Source: Lachnospiraceae bacterium
Lineage (GTDB): Bacteria > Bacillota > Clostridia > Lachnospirales > Lachnospiraceae
NCBI GenBank assembly: GCA_014804425.1
Contig: JAAUZV010000015.1
Coordinates: 66,853-130,852, forward strand
DNA: 64,000 bases
Direction: 5' to 3'
The notes beneath the pieces are model-generated. The model searched no databases. It was not told where the DNA came from and saw nothing but the letters and a program-made list of their open reading frames with translations. Both the position numbers and the translations under genes were made by a program. This document shows positions 51,082 to 61,068 of this stretch, one piece after another. How positions within the stretch are numbered: position 1 is the stretch's first letter; every line of letters starts with the position of its first letter.

Positions 51082-53040
51082 ATGAGAGATACCATAGCGG
51101 TCTGTTTGGTGCGCGCGGCTGAAGAATTTCAAAGAGATTCCCTGAAAGCGATCTATCAGCAGGCAAGAGAGCACGACCTGTTCGTACAAGTGTTTAACAC
51201 CTTTGAAGAATTAGAATTCCACAACCTGAATGATCAGGGTGAGGAGAGCATCTTTGAACGGATTGATTACGACAGGCTCTGCGGAATGATCGTTTTTTGT
51301 GAAAAGATCAAGGACAGTGAGCTGAATTTACGTCTGATCAAAAAAGGAAAAGAAAACGGGATACCGGTCGTATCCATCGATAAAGAGATGGAAGACTGCT
51401 ACAGTATCTTGTTTGATTATACGAATACATTCGAAAAGATTGTCCGTCATTTGGTTGAGGTCCATCAATGCAGGACGTTCTTTGTGATGGGCGGTCTGCG
51501 CAATAACGACTTTTCCGATGCGCGGATTCAGGTCGTGCGCGATGTGGTGTCGGAGTACGGCATCGAATTAACGGATGAAGATATTGGCTATGGAGATTTT
51601 TGGGAGGATCCGTGCCGGGCGGTGATGCAGGAATTTTTAGCCAGTATGAGACCGCTGCCAGACGCATTCATTTCTGTTAACGACACGATGGCGCTCACAA
51701 TCTGCGACTGTCTGCATAATGCGGGATATCACATTCCGAAGGATACGATCGTGACCGGATTTGACGGGATTGAAGAGGAGCGCTATTTCACGCCCCGCTT
51801 AACGACGGCGCAGCAGGATCTGCAGGCGGGCGGAAAACAGGCGGTAGAGCTGATCTGCAGGGTGATGCAGAAGCAGGATGATGTGGAGCGCCGCACAGTC
51901 ATTCCGTTCGCGGTTCGTTTTTCCGAGTCGTGCGGCTGCCGTACCATACAGGAGGGCAGTGCATCCGTACAGATCCACAAGATGTATAATGCGCTGACTG
52001 CTTATCGGTATTTTTCCAAAAATATGTATGATATGATCGATGAGATGACGGGGACAAAGACCTTGGCCGGCGCGCTCAAAACCCTGCCGAAATATCTCTC
52101 CTATCTCGATACTTACCGGCATATTTATCTCTGCGTGGAAGGCACTTATCTGGAAGTTTATGATGACATCAACGCACAGATCATGGAGAAGAACCCGGAG
52201 CTGAACGATCGCAGGGAGATTGAAATGGTCATACTCGGCGAGTGGCATGCGGATAAAGGGTTTTCCGTTCCGCTGTTTTGTTACAAGCGCAAGGAGCCAT
52301 TCCCATCCGAAATAATAAATGAGGACACGGAGAATCTGTTTTTTGTACCGCTGCATGTGCAGGAGACGGTATTTGGTTATCTGGCGGTCAATTTTGATCC
52401 GGAGGAGAACGACTATCTGCAGCTCCGCAATTTTACAACGAATCTCAGCCATATTTTAGATTCCGTGAGAAGCAGGCAGCAGATGGAGAATTTCAACTGC
52501 AAGCTTAAGCTGGCAAACGACAAGCTGGAAGAACTTTATGTCCGCGATCCGCTTACGGGGATCTATAACCGACGCGGTTTTTATCAGGATATTGCCAAGT
52601 ATCTTGGTGATCATGAGTACGGTTGGCTGATGGTTGTTTCCATTGACTTGAACGGTTTAAAGACCATCAATGATAACTATGGGCATGGCGAGGGTGATTT
52701 CGCGATCAAGACCGTGGGGCGCACGCTGTACAGGATCATATTGGAGCGCGGTATCTGTGCGCGTTTCGGCGGTGATGAATTTGCGGTGGCAATATTCTAT
52801 GATGAATATGATCAAAATGCCGACGCTGAATTCCGTAAGCAGCTTACCGAGCAGCTGGAGCTGGTGAACAAAACGGCGGGCAAGGAGTACCGGATCACCT
52901 GCAGCGTAGGAACGCAGACGACACCGACTGACAGGGATGTCAATATTGATGAGGTGCTGAGGGAAGCGGATGATAAGATGTATCAGGATAAAAAGCATTT
53001 TTATGAGATGCTCGGACAGAGCGAGCATGAGATACGCTAG
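51082..53040 (+). CDS. Diguanylate cyclase with LacI-type periplasmic-binding sensor domain
   Basis: A 652-residue cytoplasmic protein. Residues 1-290 match the sugar-binding (LacI / periplasmic-binding) fold, with ISVNDTMALTICDCL, TIVTGFDGIEEER and TTAQQDLQAGGKQAVEL, but without a helix-turn-helix. A GAF-like middle section (about 300-460) is followed by a coiled coil. A C-terminal GGDEF domain (about 485-640) has an intact RFGGDEF (561-567), so it can make c-di-GMP. There is no membrane segment, which implies sensing of an internal ligand. Start uses GGCAGGTGTGAG. Ligand unknown. Confidence 0.88.
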   Translation: MRDTIAVCLVRAAEEFQRDSLKAIYQQAREHDLFVQVFNTFEELEFHNLNDQGEESIFERIDYDRLCGMIVFCEKIKDSELNLRLIKKGKENGIPVVSIDKEMEDCYSILFDYTNTFEKIVRHLVEVHQCRTFFVMGGLRNNDFSDARIQVVRDVVSEYGIELTDEDIGYGDFWEDPCRAVMQEFLASMRPLPDAFISVNDTMALTICDCLHNAGYHIPKDTIVTGFDGIEEERYFTPRLTTAQQDLQAGGKQAVELICRVMQKQDDVERRTVIPFAVRFSESCGCRTIQEGSASVQIHKMYNALTAYRYFSKNMYDMIDEMTGTKTLAGALKTLPKYLSYLDTYRHIYLCVEGTYLEVYDDINAQIMEKNPELNDRREIEMVILGEWHADKGFSVPLFCYKRKEPFPSEIINEDTENLFFVPLHVQETVFGYLAVNFDPEENDYLQLRNFTTNLSHILDSVRSRQQMENFNCKLKLANDKLEELYVRDPLTGIYNRRGFYQDIAKYLGDHEYGWLMVVSIDLNGLKTINDNYGHGEGDFAIKTVGRTLYRIILERGICARFGGDEFAVAIFYDEYDQNADAEFRKQLTEQLELVNKTAGKEYRITCSVGTQTTPTDRDVNIDEVLREADDKMYQDKKHFYEMLGQSEHEIR

Positions 53041-53171
53041 GGGTGCATAGCGGTCGGGGAAACCGCTGTGATTTGGAACAACAAAGCTTCGAGGAACACG
53101 TTTTGTTGTTCGGACGGCGGAAAATGTGCAGGGCGTATTTTTCGCTGCGGTATAAGCTTGTGTGGGGGTCG

Positions 53172-53209
53172 GAAAAGGGATGGTATCCATATGGATAACA
53201 TCCCTTTTC
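53172..53209. terminator. Bidirectional terminator between the GGDEF and spoVB-like genes
   Basis: A 17-bp stem with one mismatch (53172-53188 with 53193-53209), loop ATAT, A/T-rich flanks. It serves the two converging genes. Confidence 0.75.
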
Positions 53210-53214
53210 TGCGA

Positions 53215-54576
53215 TCAACGGGATGCAGCGCAGTTCTTTTTCAGATAGTGCAGGATCGCAAGCGAGTTGGAGAGCGCGCAGAAGAGCTGGCTTACCAAAA
53301 GTCCCCACAGGCAGGCTTCGATGCCGTAGACCGGGACGAGGAAAAAAACAAATGCAAGGCGGATGCCAAGCGATGTGGTGTTGATCACAAAAGAGCAGCC
53401 CGTGTGCCCGAGGCCATGCAGGATGCTCGACATGGTCGTTGAGAGATAGAGAAACGGGCAGATAAAGCTTAATGTCAGAATGAAGTTTCCGGCCAGTGCA
53501 TTGTGAAAAATGAAATTTCCGGCAAAACGCCCGATTGCGAGAAACAGGATGCAGCACAGCGAACCGAAGGCGATGCTGCACGCGGCGGTCCGATGAAAGG
53601 CGCGGCGGATCTTGTCGTAATCGACGCGCTCCTGCGCCTCAGAAATGAGCGGCAGCAAAAGCACGGAAAACGAGTTGGTCAGCGTGGACGGAAACAGGAT
53701 GAACGGCAGCGCCATACCGGTAAAGACTCCGTAGACGGAAAGTGCCTGCGTATCCGACATGCCGAACCGGACGAGCATCAGAGGAATGTAGACGGACTCA
53801 ATGCTGGACAATAGATTGACGACAATGCGGCTTGCAGACAGCGGCAGCGCCATACCCACGATGCCGGACAGAATTTTGTGCATGGCAGGGCTTTTCCGCA
53901 TTTCTGAAAGGGCATGGACCGATGGCACGGGGCGGCTGATCCGCCGGTTGAAGCGGAGCATGACAAGCGTGCCCGTAAGCAGAGCGGAGCAGATCTCGCC
54001 CGCAAGCATTCCGAAGACCGAGCAGGAAAGATTGATCTGCATGTGGTGGGACAGACTGTATTTGTAAAGAAAAAATACGGTGCCTACGCGGATGATCTGC
54101 TCCAGGATCTGTGATATGGCAGGGATCTTTGTGTTTTTTATGCCGTAATAATAGCCGTTGATGCAGGAGTGCAGGGATGCAAACGGGATGGAGACGGCGA
54201 TGATGCGAAGCAGCGGTTCCGTGCGGGGCTCGCATAAAAGGCGTGCCGCGATAAATGGCGCATTCAGGATCACGGCGCCGGCAAAAAGCACGGAAAGCAC
54301 TCCGGACAGGGTCAGTCCGCAGAGAAGAACCCGGAAAGAATGCCGGTAGTCGCGCGAGGTCGGTTCTCCGGCCACATATTTGGAAATCGCGCTCTGGATG
54401 CCGCCGCAGCAGATGGAGAACGATAATGCGAGCACGGGGAAGACAAGCTGATAGATCCCCATGCCCTCCGCGCCGAATGTGCGGGATAAAAAGATACGGT
54501 AAAAGAAACCGATGACACGCGAGGCGAAGCCGGTCAGTGTCAGGATCAGGGTTCCCTTAAAAAGTATTTTGTTCAT
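53215..54576 (-). CDS. SpoVB-like polysaccharide flippase (MOP superfamily)
   Basis: A 453-residue membrane protein with about 12-14 hydrophobic segments. The start (LFKGTLILTLTGFASRVIGF) and FSICCGGIQSAISKYVAG are typical of the SpoVB/MurJ-like branch of the MOP exporters. SpoVB flips lipid-linked cortex precursors during sporulation; other members move teichoic or capsule units. Given the other spo genes a SpoVB role is likely but not proven. It is divergent from mnmA. Confidence 0.82.
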   Translation of the reverse strand: MNKILFKGTLILTLTGFASRVIGFFYRIFLSRTFGAEGMGIYQLVFPVLALSFSICCGGIQSAISKYVAGEPTSRDYRHSFRVLLCGLTLSGVLSVLFAGAVILNAPFIAARLLCEPRTEPLLRIIAVSIPFASLHSCINGYYYGIKNTKIPAISQILEQIIRVGTVFFLYKYSLSHHMQINLSCSVFGMLAGEICSALLTGTLVMLRFNRRISRPVPSVHALSEMRKSPAMHKILSGIVGMALPLSASRIVVNLLSSIESVYIPLMLVRFGMSDTQALSVYGVFTGMALPFILFPSTLTNSFSVLLLPLISEAQERVDYDKIRRAFHRTAACSIAFGSLCCILFLAIGRFAGNFIFHNALAGNFILTLSFICPFLYLSTTMSSILHGLGHTGCSFVINTTSLGIRLAFVFFLVPVYGIEACLWGLLVSQLFCALSNSLAILHYLKKNCAASR

Positions 54577-54662
54577 AGAAGTGTCCTATGATATTATGAA
54601 TAATATATGTGCAAAAAAAGAATGAAAGAACAACGGAAAAAGAAACAGGAGCAGAGAAGATC

Positions 54663-55724
54663 ATGGGCAGAGAAAAAGCGGTCGTCGGGCTTTCAGGAGG
54701 CGTGGATTCCGCAGTGGCGGCATATTTGCTGCAAAGACAGGGTTATGAGGTGCTCGGCGTCACCATGTGCGTGCTGGGAAAAGAAAATGAGGATGTGGAG
54801 GAGCGCATGGTCTCAGATGCGCGTGAGGTTGCAAAGGCGCTTGGCATACGGCATGAGACCGTCGATTTTACGGAAACATTCCGAGAACGCGTAGCGGATT
54901 ATTTTGCCGAAGAATATTTGCGCGGACGCACGCCGAATCCGTGTCTGATGTGTAACCGCTATGTCAAATGGGAAGCGGTGCTCGGTTATGCGAAAAGCGT
55001 GGGAGCGGAGTGGATGGCAACGGGACATTATGCGCGGATCGAGCGGAGGGATAACGGAAGATACGCCGTGCGTAATTCGGTGACGGCAGAAAAAGATCAG
55101 ACCTATGTGCTTTCCCGACTGACGCAGGAGCAGCTTGCCCGCACGCTGATGCCGGTCGGCGGCTATACGAAGGAGCAGGTGCGCGCGCTTGCGAAGGAGG
55201 CGGGCATTCCTGTCGCGGGAAAAAAGGACAGTCAGGAGATCTGCTTTATCCCCGACCACGACTATGCTGCGTTTATTGCGCGCCGGAGACCGGAAGCGGT
55301 GCGGGGAGAGGGAAATTTCGTAACGCCGGACGGCAGGGTGCTTGGGCGGCATAAAGGATTGATCCATTATACGGTCGGGCAGCGAAAAGGCTTGGGGATC
55401 GCGCTCGGGGAAAGAATGTTTGTTGAGCGCATCCTGCCTGAGACAAATGAGGTCGTGCTCGTGCCGGATGATGCGGTGTATTGCGACAGTCTGTTATGCG
55501 GGGATGTCAGCTTTATGGGAATCGAACCGATGCGGGAGGGAGAAGTAAGAAGGCTGACCGGAAAAATCCGTTATGCGCACAGGGGAGCGCCTGTGACAGT
55601 CACCATGCTTGAGAACGGCTGCTTAAAGGCGGAATTTGAACAGCCTGTCCGCGCTGTTACGCCCGGACAGGCCGCCGTATTTTACGATGGGGAGTATCTT
55701 GCCTGCGGGGGCATCATAGATTGA
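54663..55724 (+). CDS. mnmA: tRNA-specific 2-thiouridylase MnmA
   Basis: A 353-residue enzyme that adds sulfur to U34 of Lys, Glu and Gln tRNAs. P-loop SGGVDSAVAAYLL (11-23), first catalytic Cys in GRTPNPCLMCN, second in KDSQEICFIPD, then HYTVGQRKGLGIA. An upstream in-frame extension exists, but MGREKAVVGLSGGVDS is the usual family start. Its stop codon lies within a palindromic repeat element. Confidence 0.94.
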   Translation: MGREKAVVGLSGGVDSAVAAYLLQRQGYEVLGVTMCVLGKENEDVEERMVSDAREVAKALGIRHETVDFTETFRERVADYFAEEYLRGRTPNPCLMCNRYVKWEAVLGYAKSVGAEWMATGHYARIERRDNGRYAVRNSVTAEKDQTYVLSRLTQEQLARTLMPVGGYTKEQVRALAKEAGIPVAGKKDSQEICFIPDHDYAAFIARRRPEAVRGEGNFVTPDGRVLGRHKGLIHYTVGQRKGLGIALGERMFVERILPETNEVVLVPDDAVYCDSLLCGDVSFMGIEPMREGEVRRLTGKIRYAHRGAPVTVTMLENGCLKAEFEQPVRAVTPGQAAVFYDGEYLACGGIID

Positions 55725-55776
55725 AAAATTAAAAATTTTTCAATCGCGAGATTTGTGCTTACGCCCAAACTCGCAG
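55720..55776. repeat. Palindromic intergenic element after mnmA
   Basis: ATTGAAAAAT...ATTTTTCAAT palindrome (55720-55744), then a GCGAG...CTCGC hairpin with TTTGTGCTTACGCCCAAA (55745-55776). The second module matches 5064-5089 and the first matches 60126-60150. Confidence 0.7.
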
Positions 55777-55791
55777 TTATGCGTCTAACTT

Positions 55792-56610
55792 TTATAACCT
55801 GAGGAATTCCGCCACGCGTTTTTCATAGACGCAGTAATAACGGAAACCGCATGAAGAAAGGATCTCGGCGGCCTCGGTAAAGTGAGCGCCGATGTCCTCC
55901 GGAGCATGCGCATCCGAGCCGATCGTGACGATCTCTCCGCCAAGCTCGCGGTAGCGGCTGAGAATCTCGGCACAGGGATTCGGTGCGTGAAGACCCTTGC
56001 GGAAGCCGGCGGTATTCAGCTCGATACCCTTCTCGTTTTCGATGAGGGTTTTTAGAATCACATCGATGATGTCGCGATAGTCCGCATAGGCATAGTTTTC
56101 ATTTTTGTTCGGACCGTAACGGACAACATAATCGAGATGCCCGTACACGTCAAAATTCGTATATTTTTTGAGATTATCTGCAATAGATGTAAAATACTCC
56201 CGATAAGCCTCAGTCTCCGTGCGCCCTTCATAATAGGAGGGGTAATAAGGATCCTTGCCGTTTACCACATGGGAGGAGCCGATAACAAAATCAAAATCAT
56301 AGCTGTTGACATATCGAGCGTTATTTCCTGATAAATGCGGCTGAAGGCCGAGCTCGACGCCGAATAAGAGCGTGATGCGGTCTCCATAGCGTTCTTTGCA
56401 GCGGATCAGGTCATACAGATAGGAATCTGTGTTGACCATGAATTTGCTGTCGGATTTGTGTTCCGGGTCCGGATAATCCATATCCATATGCTCGGTAAAG
56501 CACATCTTCTTTAAGCCGAGTGCGATGCCTTTTTCGATCATCGCGTCCATGGGGGCATGGGAGTCTTCCGAATGGGAGGAGTGTAAATGACAGTCAGCAT
56601 ATATGGGCAT
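55792..56610 (-). CDS. hisJ: PHP-family phosphatase (histidinol-phosphatase HisJ-like)
   Basis: A 272-residue PHP-domain metallophosphatase. Metal ligands appear in ADCHLHSSHSED, FTEHMD, GVELG, IGSSHVV, YGHLDYVVRYG and IGSDAHAPEDIG. HisJ dephosphorylates histidinol phosphate in histidine synthesis. No other his genes are in the window, so another PHP substrate is possible. The start at 56610 follows AAGAAAGGAG; a longer in-frame extension is unlikely. Confidence 0.85.
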   Translation of the reverse strand: MPIYADCHLHSSHSEDSHAPMDAMIEKGIALGLKKMCFTEHMDMDYPDPEHKSDSKFMVNTDSYLYDLIRCKERYGDRITLLFGVELGLQPHLSGNNARYVNSYDFDFVIGSSHVVNGKDPYYPSYYEGRTETEAYREYFTSIADNLKKYTNFDVYGHLDYVVRYGPNKNENYAYADYRDIIDVILKTLIENEKGIELNTAGFRKGLHAPNPCAEILSRYRELGGEIVTIGSDAHAPEDIGAHFTEAAEILSSCGFRYYCVYEKRVAEFLRL

Positions 56611-56711
56611 AAAGACTACTCCTTTCTTTTTTATCCCTAAAATACCATATTTTACGCGATTTTTCAATTTCAGAAATTTAGAAAGTTTCTCAATAATTTT
56701 CAATTTATATC

Positions 56712-56740
56712 TTGAATTTTGGCGGAATATTAGTTACAAT
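56712..56740 (+). promoter_or_regulatory. gap promoter
   Basis: TTGAAT, 17 bases, TACAAT, about 95 bases before gap. Confidence 0.6.
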
Positions 56741-56832
56741 AATCGTGCTGATAGAATTTTGGTAAATCTTGGATGCATCGTGCATTTCCGGACAAGCCAA
56801 AATAATATAAAATATGTAGGAGGATTCTTAAA

Positions 56833-57834
56833 ATGGCAGTAAAAGTAGCAATCAATGGTTTCGGTCGTATCGGTCGTCTTGCATTCAGACAGATGTTTGG
56901 TGCAGAGGGATACGATGTGGTAGCAATCAACGACTTAACATCTCCGAAGATGTTAGCGCATCTGTTAAAGTATGACTCTTCTCAGGGTAAATATGCAAAG
57001 GCAGATACGGTATCGGCAGGCGAGGATTCCATCACGGTTGACGGCAAGACACTGAAGATTTACAAAGAGCCGGATGCAAACAACTGTCCGTGGGGCGAGC
57101 TGGGCGTAGACGTAGTTCTTGAGTGCTCCGGTTTCTATACCTCCAAGGAGAAAGCACAGGCACACATCAATGCAGGTGCAAAGAAGGTTGTCATTTCCGC
57201 TCCGGCAGGCAATGATCTTCCGACGATCGTATACAATGTAAACCACACGACCTTAAAGCCGACGGATACCATCATTTCCGCAGCTTCCTGCACGACGAAC
57301 TGCTTAGCTCCGATGGCAAAGGCATTGAATGATCTTGCAGGCATCAAGTCCGGTATCATGAGCACGATCCATGCATACACGGGTGATCAGATGATCCTTG
57401 ACGGTCCTCAGAGAAAGGGTGATTTAAGAAGATCCCGCGCAGGCGCTGTCAATATCGTTCCGAACTCCACAGGTGCAGCAAAGGCAATCGGCCTTGTTAT
57501 TCCTGAGCTGAACGGCAAGCTGATCGGCTCCGCACAGCGTGTACCGACCCCGACCGGTTCTACCACGATCCTTGTAGCAACGGTTGAGAAGTCCGTAACG
57601 AAGGAAGAGATCAATGCAGCAATGAAGGCAGCAGCAACCGAGTCCTTCGCTTATAACGAGGATGAGATCGTATCTTCCGACATCGTAGGAAGCACCTACG
57701 GCTCCATCTTTGATGCAACACAGACGATGGTTGGCGAGGACAATCTGGTACAGGTTGTTTCCTGGTATGACAATGAGAATTCCTACACAAGCCAGATGGT
57801 TCGTACCATTAAGTATTTTGCAGAGTTAGCATAA
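56833..57834 (+). CDS. gap: Glyceraldehyde-3-phosphate dehydrogenase
   Basis: A 333-residue glycolytic dehydrogenase (NAD type). The Rossmann motif [14 protein letters not shown] is at the start and the catalytic Cys153 is in [28 protein letters not shown] is near the end. Codon use is strongly biased (gca, gta, ctt), as expected for a highly expressed gene. It heads gap-pgk-tpiA-gpmI. Confidence 0.97.
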   Translation: MAVKVAINGFGRIGRLAFRQMFGAEGYDVVAINDLTSPKMLAHLLKYDSSQGKYAKADTVSAGEDSITVDGKTLKIYKEPDANNCPWGELGVDVVLECSGFYTSKEKAQAHINAGAKKVVISAPAGNDLPTIVYNVNHTTLKPTDTIISAASCTTNCLAPMAKALNDLAGIKSGIMSTIHAYTGDQMILDGPQRKGDLRRSRAGAVNIVPNSTGAAKAIGLVIPELNGKLIGSAQRVPTPTGSTTILVATVEKSVTKEEINAAMKAAATESFAYNEDEIVSSDIVGSTYGSIFDATQTMVGEDNLVQVVSWYDNENSYTSQMVRTIKYFAELA

Positions 57835-57869
57835 TCAGAGTGCGGCTCTCATGAAGAAGTAGGCCTAGC

Positions 57870-57904
57870 AAAGGTCCGGTCTTTAGGGACCGGACCTTTC
57901 TTTT
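57870..57904 (+). terminator. Hairpin/attenuator between gap and pgk
   Basis: A perfect 12-bp stem (57870-57881 with 57888-57899), then CTTTTG. It probably makes gap more abundant than pgk. Confidence 0.75.
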
Positions 57905-57929
57905 GAAAAAATGTTCAGGAGGAAAGAAA

Positions 57930-59153
57930 ATGGGATTAAATAAGAAATCCGTAGATGATATTCAGGCAGCAGGAAAGCGTGTGCTTGTAAGATGTGACTT
58001 TAATGTTCCGTTAAAGAACGGTGAGATTACCGATGAGACCCGTATCGTGGCTGCATTGCCGACGATCCAGAAGCTGATCAACGACGGTGGAAAGGTGATT
58101 CTTTGCTCCCACCTCGGTAAAGTAAAGAACGGACCGAACGAGGGAGAGTCCTTAGCGCCGGTTGCGAAGAGATTATCCGAGAAGCTCGGCAAGGAAGTAA
58201 ACTTTGTTGCTGATTACAACGTAACGGGAGCGGATGCGACCGCAGCGGTAGCGGCAATGAAGGAAGGCGATGTGGTTCTTTTACAGAATACGCGTTTCCG
58301 CGGTTCTGAGGAGACAAAGAACGGCGAGGCATTCAGCAAAGAGCTTGCTGATCTTTGTGATATTTATGTATGCGATGCATTCGGTTCTTCCCACAGAGCG
58401 CATGCTTCCGTTGCCGGTGTGACGGATGTGGTCCGCGCAAAGGGCGGCGAGTGTGCAGTCGGTTATCTGATGCAGAAAGAGATCAATTTCCTCGGCAATG
58501 CCGTAGAGAATCCGGTGAGACCGTTCGTTGCGATCCTTGGCGGCGCGAAGGTTGCGGATAAGCTGAATGTCATCAATAACCTGTTAGAGAAGTGCGATAC
58601 GCTCATCATCGGCGGTGGTATGGCATTTACTTTCTTAAAGGCAAAGGGCTATGAGATCGGAAAGTCTCTGGTTGATAACGAGAAGCTTGATTACTGTAAG
58701 GAAATGGTGGAAAAGGCAGAGAAGCTCGGCAAGAAGCTGCTTCTCCCGATTGATACGACCGTAGCGGATTCCTTCCCGGATCCGATCGACGGACCGATCG
58801 AGGTATCCTATGTCGATGCGGACAAGATTCCGGCGGATAAAGAGGGTCTGGACATCGGACCGAAGACGGCGGAGCTGTATGCAGATGCTGTTAAGAGTGC
58901 AAAGACGGTTGTATGGAACGGACCGATGGGCGTATTTGAGAATCCGACGCTGGCAGCGGGCACGATTGCCGTTGCAAAGGCACTGGCGGCTACCGATGCG
59001 ACCACGATCATCGGCGGCGGTGATTCCGCAGCAGCGGTCAACCAGTTAGGATTTGCAGATAAGATGAGCCATATTTCCACAGGCGGCGGCGCATCCCTTG
59101 AGTTCCTTGAGGGCAAGGAGCTTCCGGGCGTTGTGGCAGCGGATGACAAGTAA
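57930..59153 (+). CDS. pgk: Phosphoglycerate kinase
   Basis: A 407-residue kinase that makes ATP and 3-phosphoglycerate. Motifs: [42 protein letters not shown], and GGGDSAAAV near the C-terminus. AGGAGGAAAG decides the ATG at 57930. Highly biased codons. Confidence 0.97.
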   Translation: MGLNKKSVDDIQAAGKRVLVRCDFNVPLKNGEITDETRIVAALPTIQKLINDGGKVILCSHLGKVKNGPNEGESLAPVAKRLSEKLGKEVNFVADYNVTGADATAAVAAMKEGDVVLLQNTRFRGSEETKNGEAFSKELADLCDIYVCDAFGSSHRAHASVAGVTDVVRAKGGECAVGYLMQKEINFLGNAVENPVRPFVAILGGAKVADKLNVINNLLEKCDTLIIGGGMAFTFLKAKGYEIGKSLVDNEKLDYCKEMVEKAEKLGKKLLLPIDTTVADSFPDPIDGPIEVSYVDADKIPADKEGLDIGPKTAELYADAVKSAKTVVWNGPMGVFENPTLAAGTIAVAKALAATDATTIIGGGDSAAAVNQLGFADKMSHISTGGGASLEFLEGKELPGVVAADDK

Positions 59154-59202
59154 TATGAGCGACACTCATATTACTGAAAATTCCGTGCAGGAACGGAATT
59201 TT
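59149..59202 (+). other. Tandem hairpins between pgk and tpiA
   Basis: AGTAATATGAG / CTCATATTACT (59149-59159 with 59165-59175), overlapping the pgk stop, and AAAATTCCGT / ACGGAATTTT (59177-59186 with 59193-59202) followed by T. The first may protect the upstream mRNA, the second looks like a weak terminator. Confidence 0.7.
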
Positions 59203-59256
59203 TGAAATAGGGCGAATATAGATTTGGAATAGATTTTTTATCAAAGGAGAATGATC

Positions 59257-60003
59257 ATGGCAAGAAGAAAAATTGTAGCGGGCAACTGGAAAATGAACAT
59301 GACGCCGAGTCAGGCAGTTGCACTGTGTGCAGAGTTAAAGGATCTGGTAAAGTCCGATGATGTGGACGTCGTATACTGCGTTCCTGCGATCGACATCGTA
59401 CCGGTTGTAGAGGCGGTAAAGGGAACGAATGTTGCGGTAGGCGCGGAGAATATGTATTTTGAGGAAAAGGGCGCTTACACCGGAGAGATTTCGGCAGCGA
59501 TGCTTGTGGATGCAGGCGTGAAGTATGTCATCATCGGTCACTCCGAGAGACGTGATTATTTTAAGGAGACGAATGAACTGTTAAATAAGAAAGTAAAGAA
59601 GGCATTTGAGGCAGGACTGACGCCGATCCTTTGCTGCGGCGAGACGTTAGAGCAGAGAGAAATGGGTGTAACGATGGATTGGATCCGTCTGCAGATCAAG
59701 TCCGATCTTGTCGGCATTACTGCAGATCAGGTAAAGAGCATGGTTATCGCTTATGAGCCGATCTGGGCGATCGGAACGGGCAAGACCGCGACGACAGAGC
59801 AGGCGCAGGAAGTATGCAAGGGTGTGCGTGACTGCATCGCAGAGATGTATGACGCTGCTACGGCGGAGGCTGTCCGCATTCAGTACGGCGGTTCCGTGAA
59901 TGCAGGCAATGCTGCAGAGTTGTTTGCACAGCCGGATATTGACGGCGGATTGGTCGGCGGCGCTTCCTTAAAGGCTGAGTTCGGCAAGATCGTGAATTAT
60001 TAA
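59257..60003 (+). CDS. tpiA: Triosephosphate isomerase
   Basis: A 248-residue TIM-barrel isomerase. Asn/Lys in AGNWKMN, His95 in IIGHSERR and Glu167 in [11 protein letters not shown] are all at canonical numbers. The ATG at 59257 is chosen since AAAGGAGA touches the earlier ATG. Unlike many Firmicutes, gpmI does not follow directly; three other genes intervene. Confidence 0.97.
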   Translation: MARRKIVAGNWKMNMTPSQAVALCAELKDLVKSDDVDVVYCVPAIDIVPVVEAVKGTNVAVGAENMYFEEKGAYTGEISAAMLVDAGVKYVIIGHSERRDYFKETNELLNKKVKKAFEAGLTPILCCGETLEQREMGVTMDWIRLQIKSDLVGITADQVKSMVIAYEPIWAIGTGKTATTEQAQEVCKGVRDCIAEMYDAATAEAVRIQYGGSVNAGNAAELFAQPDIDGGLVGGASLKAEFGKIVNY

Positions 60004-60125
60004 TTTGCTTCGCAAATGAATCATCAGGAATGATCGATCTAGGGTAATATACATTTCAAAAAAGAAATGCAGAGGAGGGCTTTGCCGCTGCATTTCTTTT
60101 TTTGAGTCATGGCGGGAGGATGTAG

Positions 60126-60150
60126 ATTGAAAAATCAAAGATTTTTCAAT
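60126..60150. repeat. ATTGAAAAAT palindrome after tpiA
   Basis: A 25-base palindrome almost the same as 55720-55744 and related to 5019-5036. Confidence 0.65.
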
Positions 60151-60194
60151 CGGCGAATTTGTTCGCTTTGTTGTTGACAGCATGGAGGTTCAGA

Positions 60195-60959
60195 GTGGAC
60201 GAATATAAGGAGATGCTGGATCGATTTGTACGGGAAAGCAAGGAGATATTGGGGGATGAGCTTGTCGGTATTTATCTTCACGGCTCTGCCGTAATGGGAT
60301 GTTTTCATGCACAAAAGAGCGACATTGATCTCATGGTTGTGATCAAAGAGGAGATTTCCGATGAATGCAAGCGGAAGTTCATGGATATGGTGGTAGAATT
60401 GAATGCACAGGCTCCCGAAAAAGGAATTGAGGTCAGTATTGTCAGAGAGAGCGTGTGCAGACCGTTTGTCTATCCGACGCCTTTTGAGCTTCATTTTTCT
60501 ATCACGCATCTGAACTGGTACCGGCAGGATGCAGATGACTATATTCAAAAAATGAAGGGAACGGATAAAGATTTAGCCGCGCATTTTACGATCATTTATC
60601 ACAGAGGCAGGACACTCTGCGGAAAAGGGATCGGGGATGTTTTTTCTGAGGTTGACCGGGCGTATTATTTGGACAGCATTTTGTCTGATATAGAGAATGC
60701 GGCGGAGGAGATTGCGGAACAGCCCGTCTATATGATCCTGAATCTGTGCCGGGTGCTGGCGTACAAAAGAGATCAGCTGATCTTATCAAAAAAAGAAGGC
60801 GGGGAATGGGGACTTACCAATATCCCCGAACAATATGGGGAACTGCTGGTGTCTGCGATGGACGCGTATCGCACGGGGGATGCGATGCGGTTTGACAGAG
60901 CACAGGCAAAAAAGTATGCCGAATATATGCTGGAGCAGATAAAGGACAAAAACGCATAG
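60195..60959 (+). CDS. Aminoglycoside adenylyltransferase-like nucleotidyltransferase
   Basis: A 254-residue protein of the ANT(3'')/ANT(9) type: an N-terminal nucleotidyltransferase fold with LHGSAVMGCFHAQKSDIDLMVV (HGS and DxD metal/nucleotide motif) and a helical AadA-like C-terminal domain with LNLCRVLAYKR and GEWGL. It starts at GTG, since GGAGG lies six bases upstream and no ATG fits. True resistance enzymes have this shape, but chromosomal relatives with other roles are common. Inserted in the glycolytic gene run. Activity untested. Confidence 0.8.
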   Translation: MDEYKEMLDRFVRESKEILGDELVGIYLHGSAVMGCFHAQKSDIDLMVVIKEEISDECKRKFMDMVVELNAQAPEKGIEVSIVRESVCRPFVYPTPFELHFSITHLNWYRQDADDYIQKMKGTDKDLAAHFTIIYHRGRTLCGKGIGDVFSEVDRAYYLDSILSDIENAAEEIAEQPVYMILNLCRVLAYKRDQLILSKKEGGEWGLTNIPEQYGELLVSAMDAYRTGDAMRFDRAQAKKYAEYMLEQIKDKNA

Positions 60960-61068
60960 GGGAAGAAAGAATTCCAAGAGTGACTTAGGCGGGGTTGACA
61001 ATTTGGGAAAGAAGTATTAAGATTACTTCTTGTAACAAATATTTATGAAATCAAGGGAGAATGAAATC

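Noticed and set aside
60173-60194. TTGACA before the nucleotidyltransferase as a promoter
   Set aside because: A -10 box at the proper distance would fall inside the coding region and none is seen.
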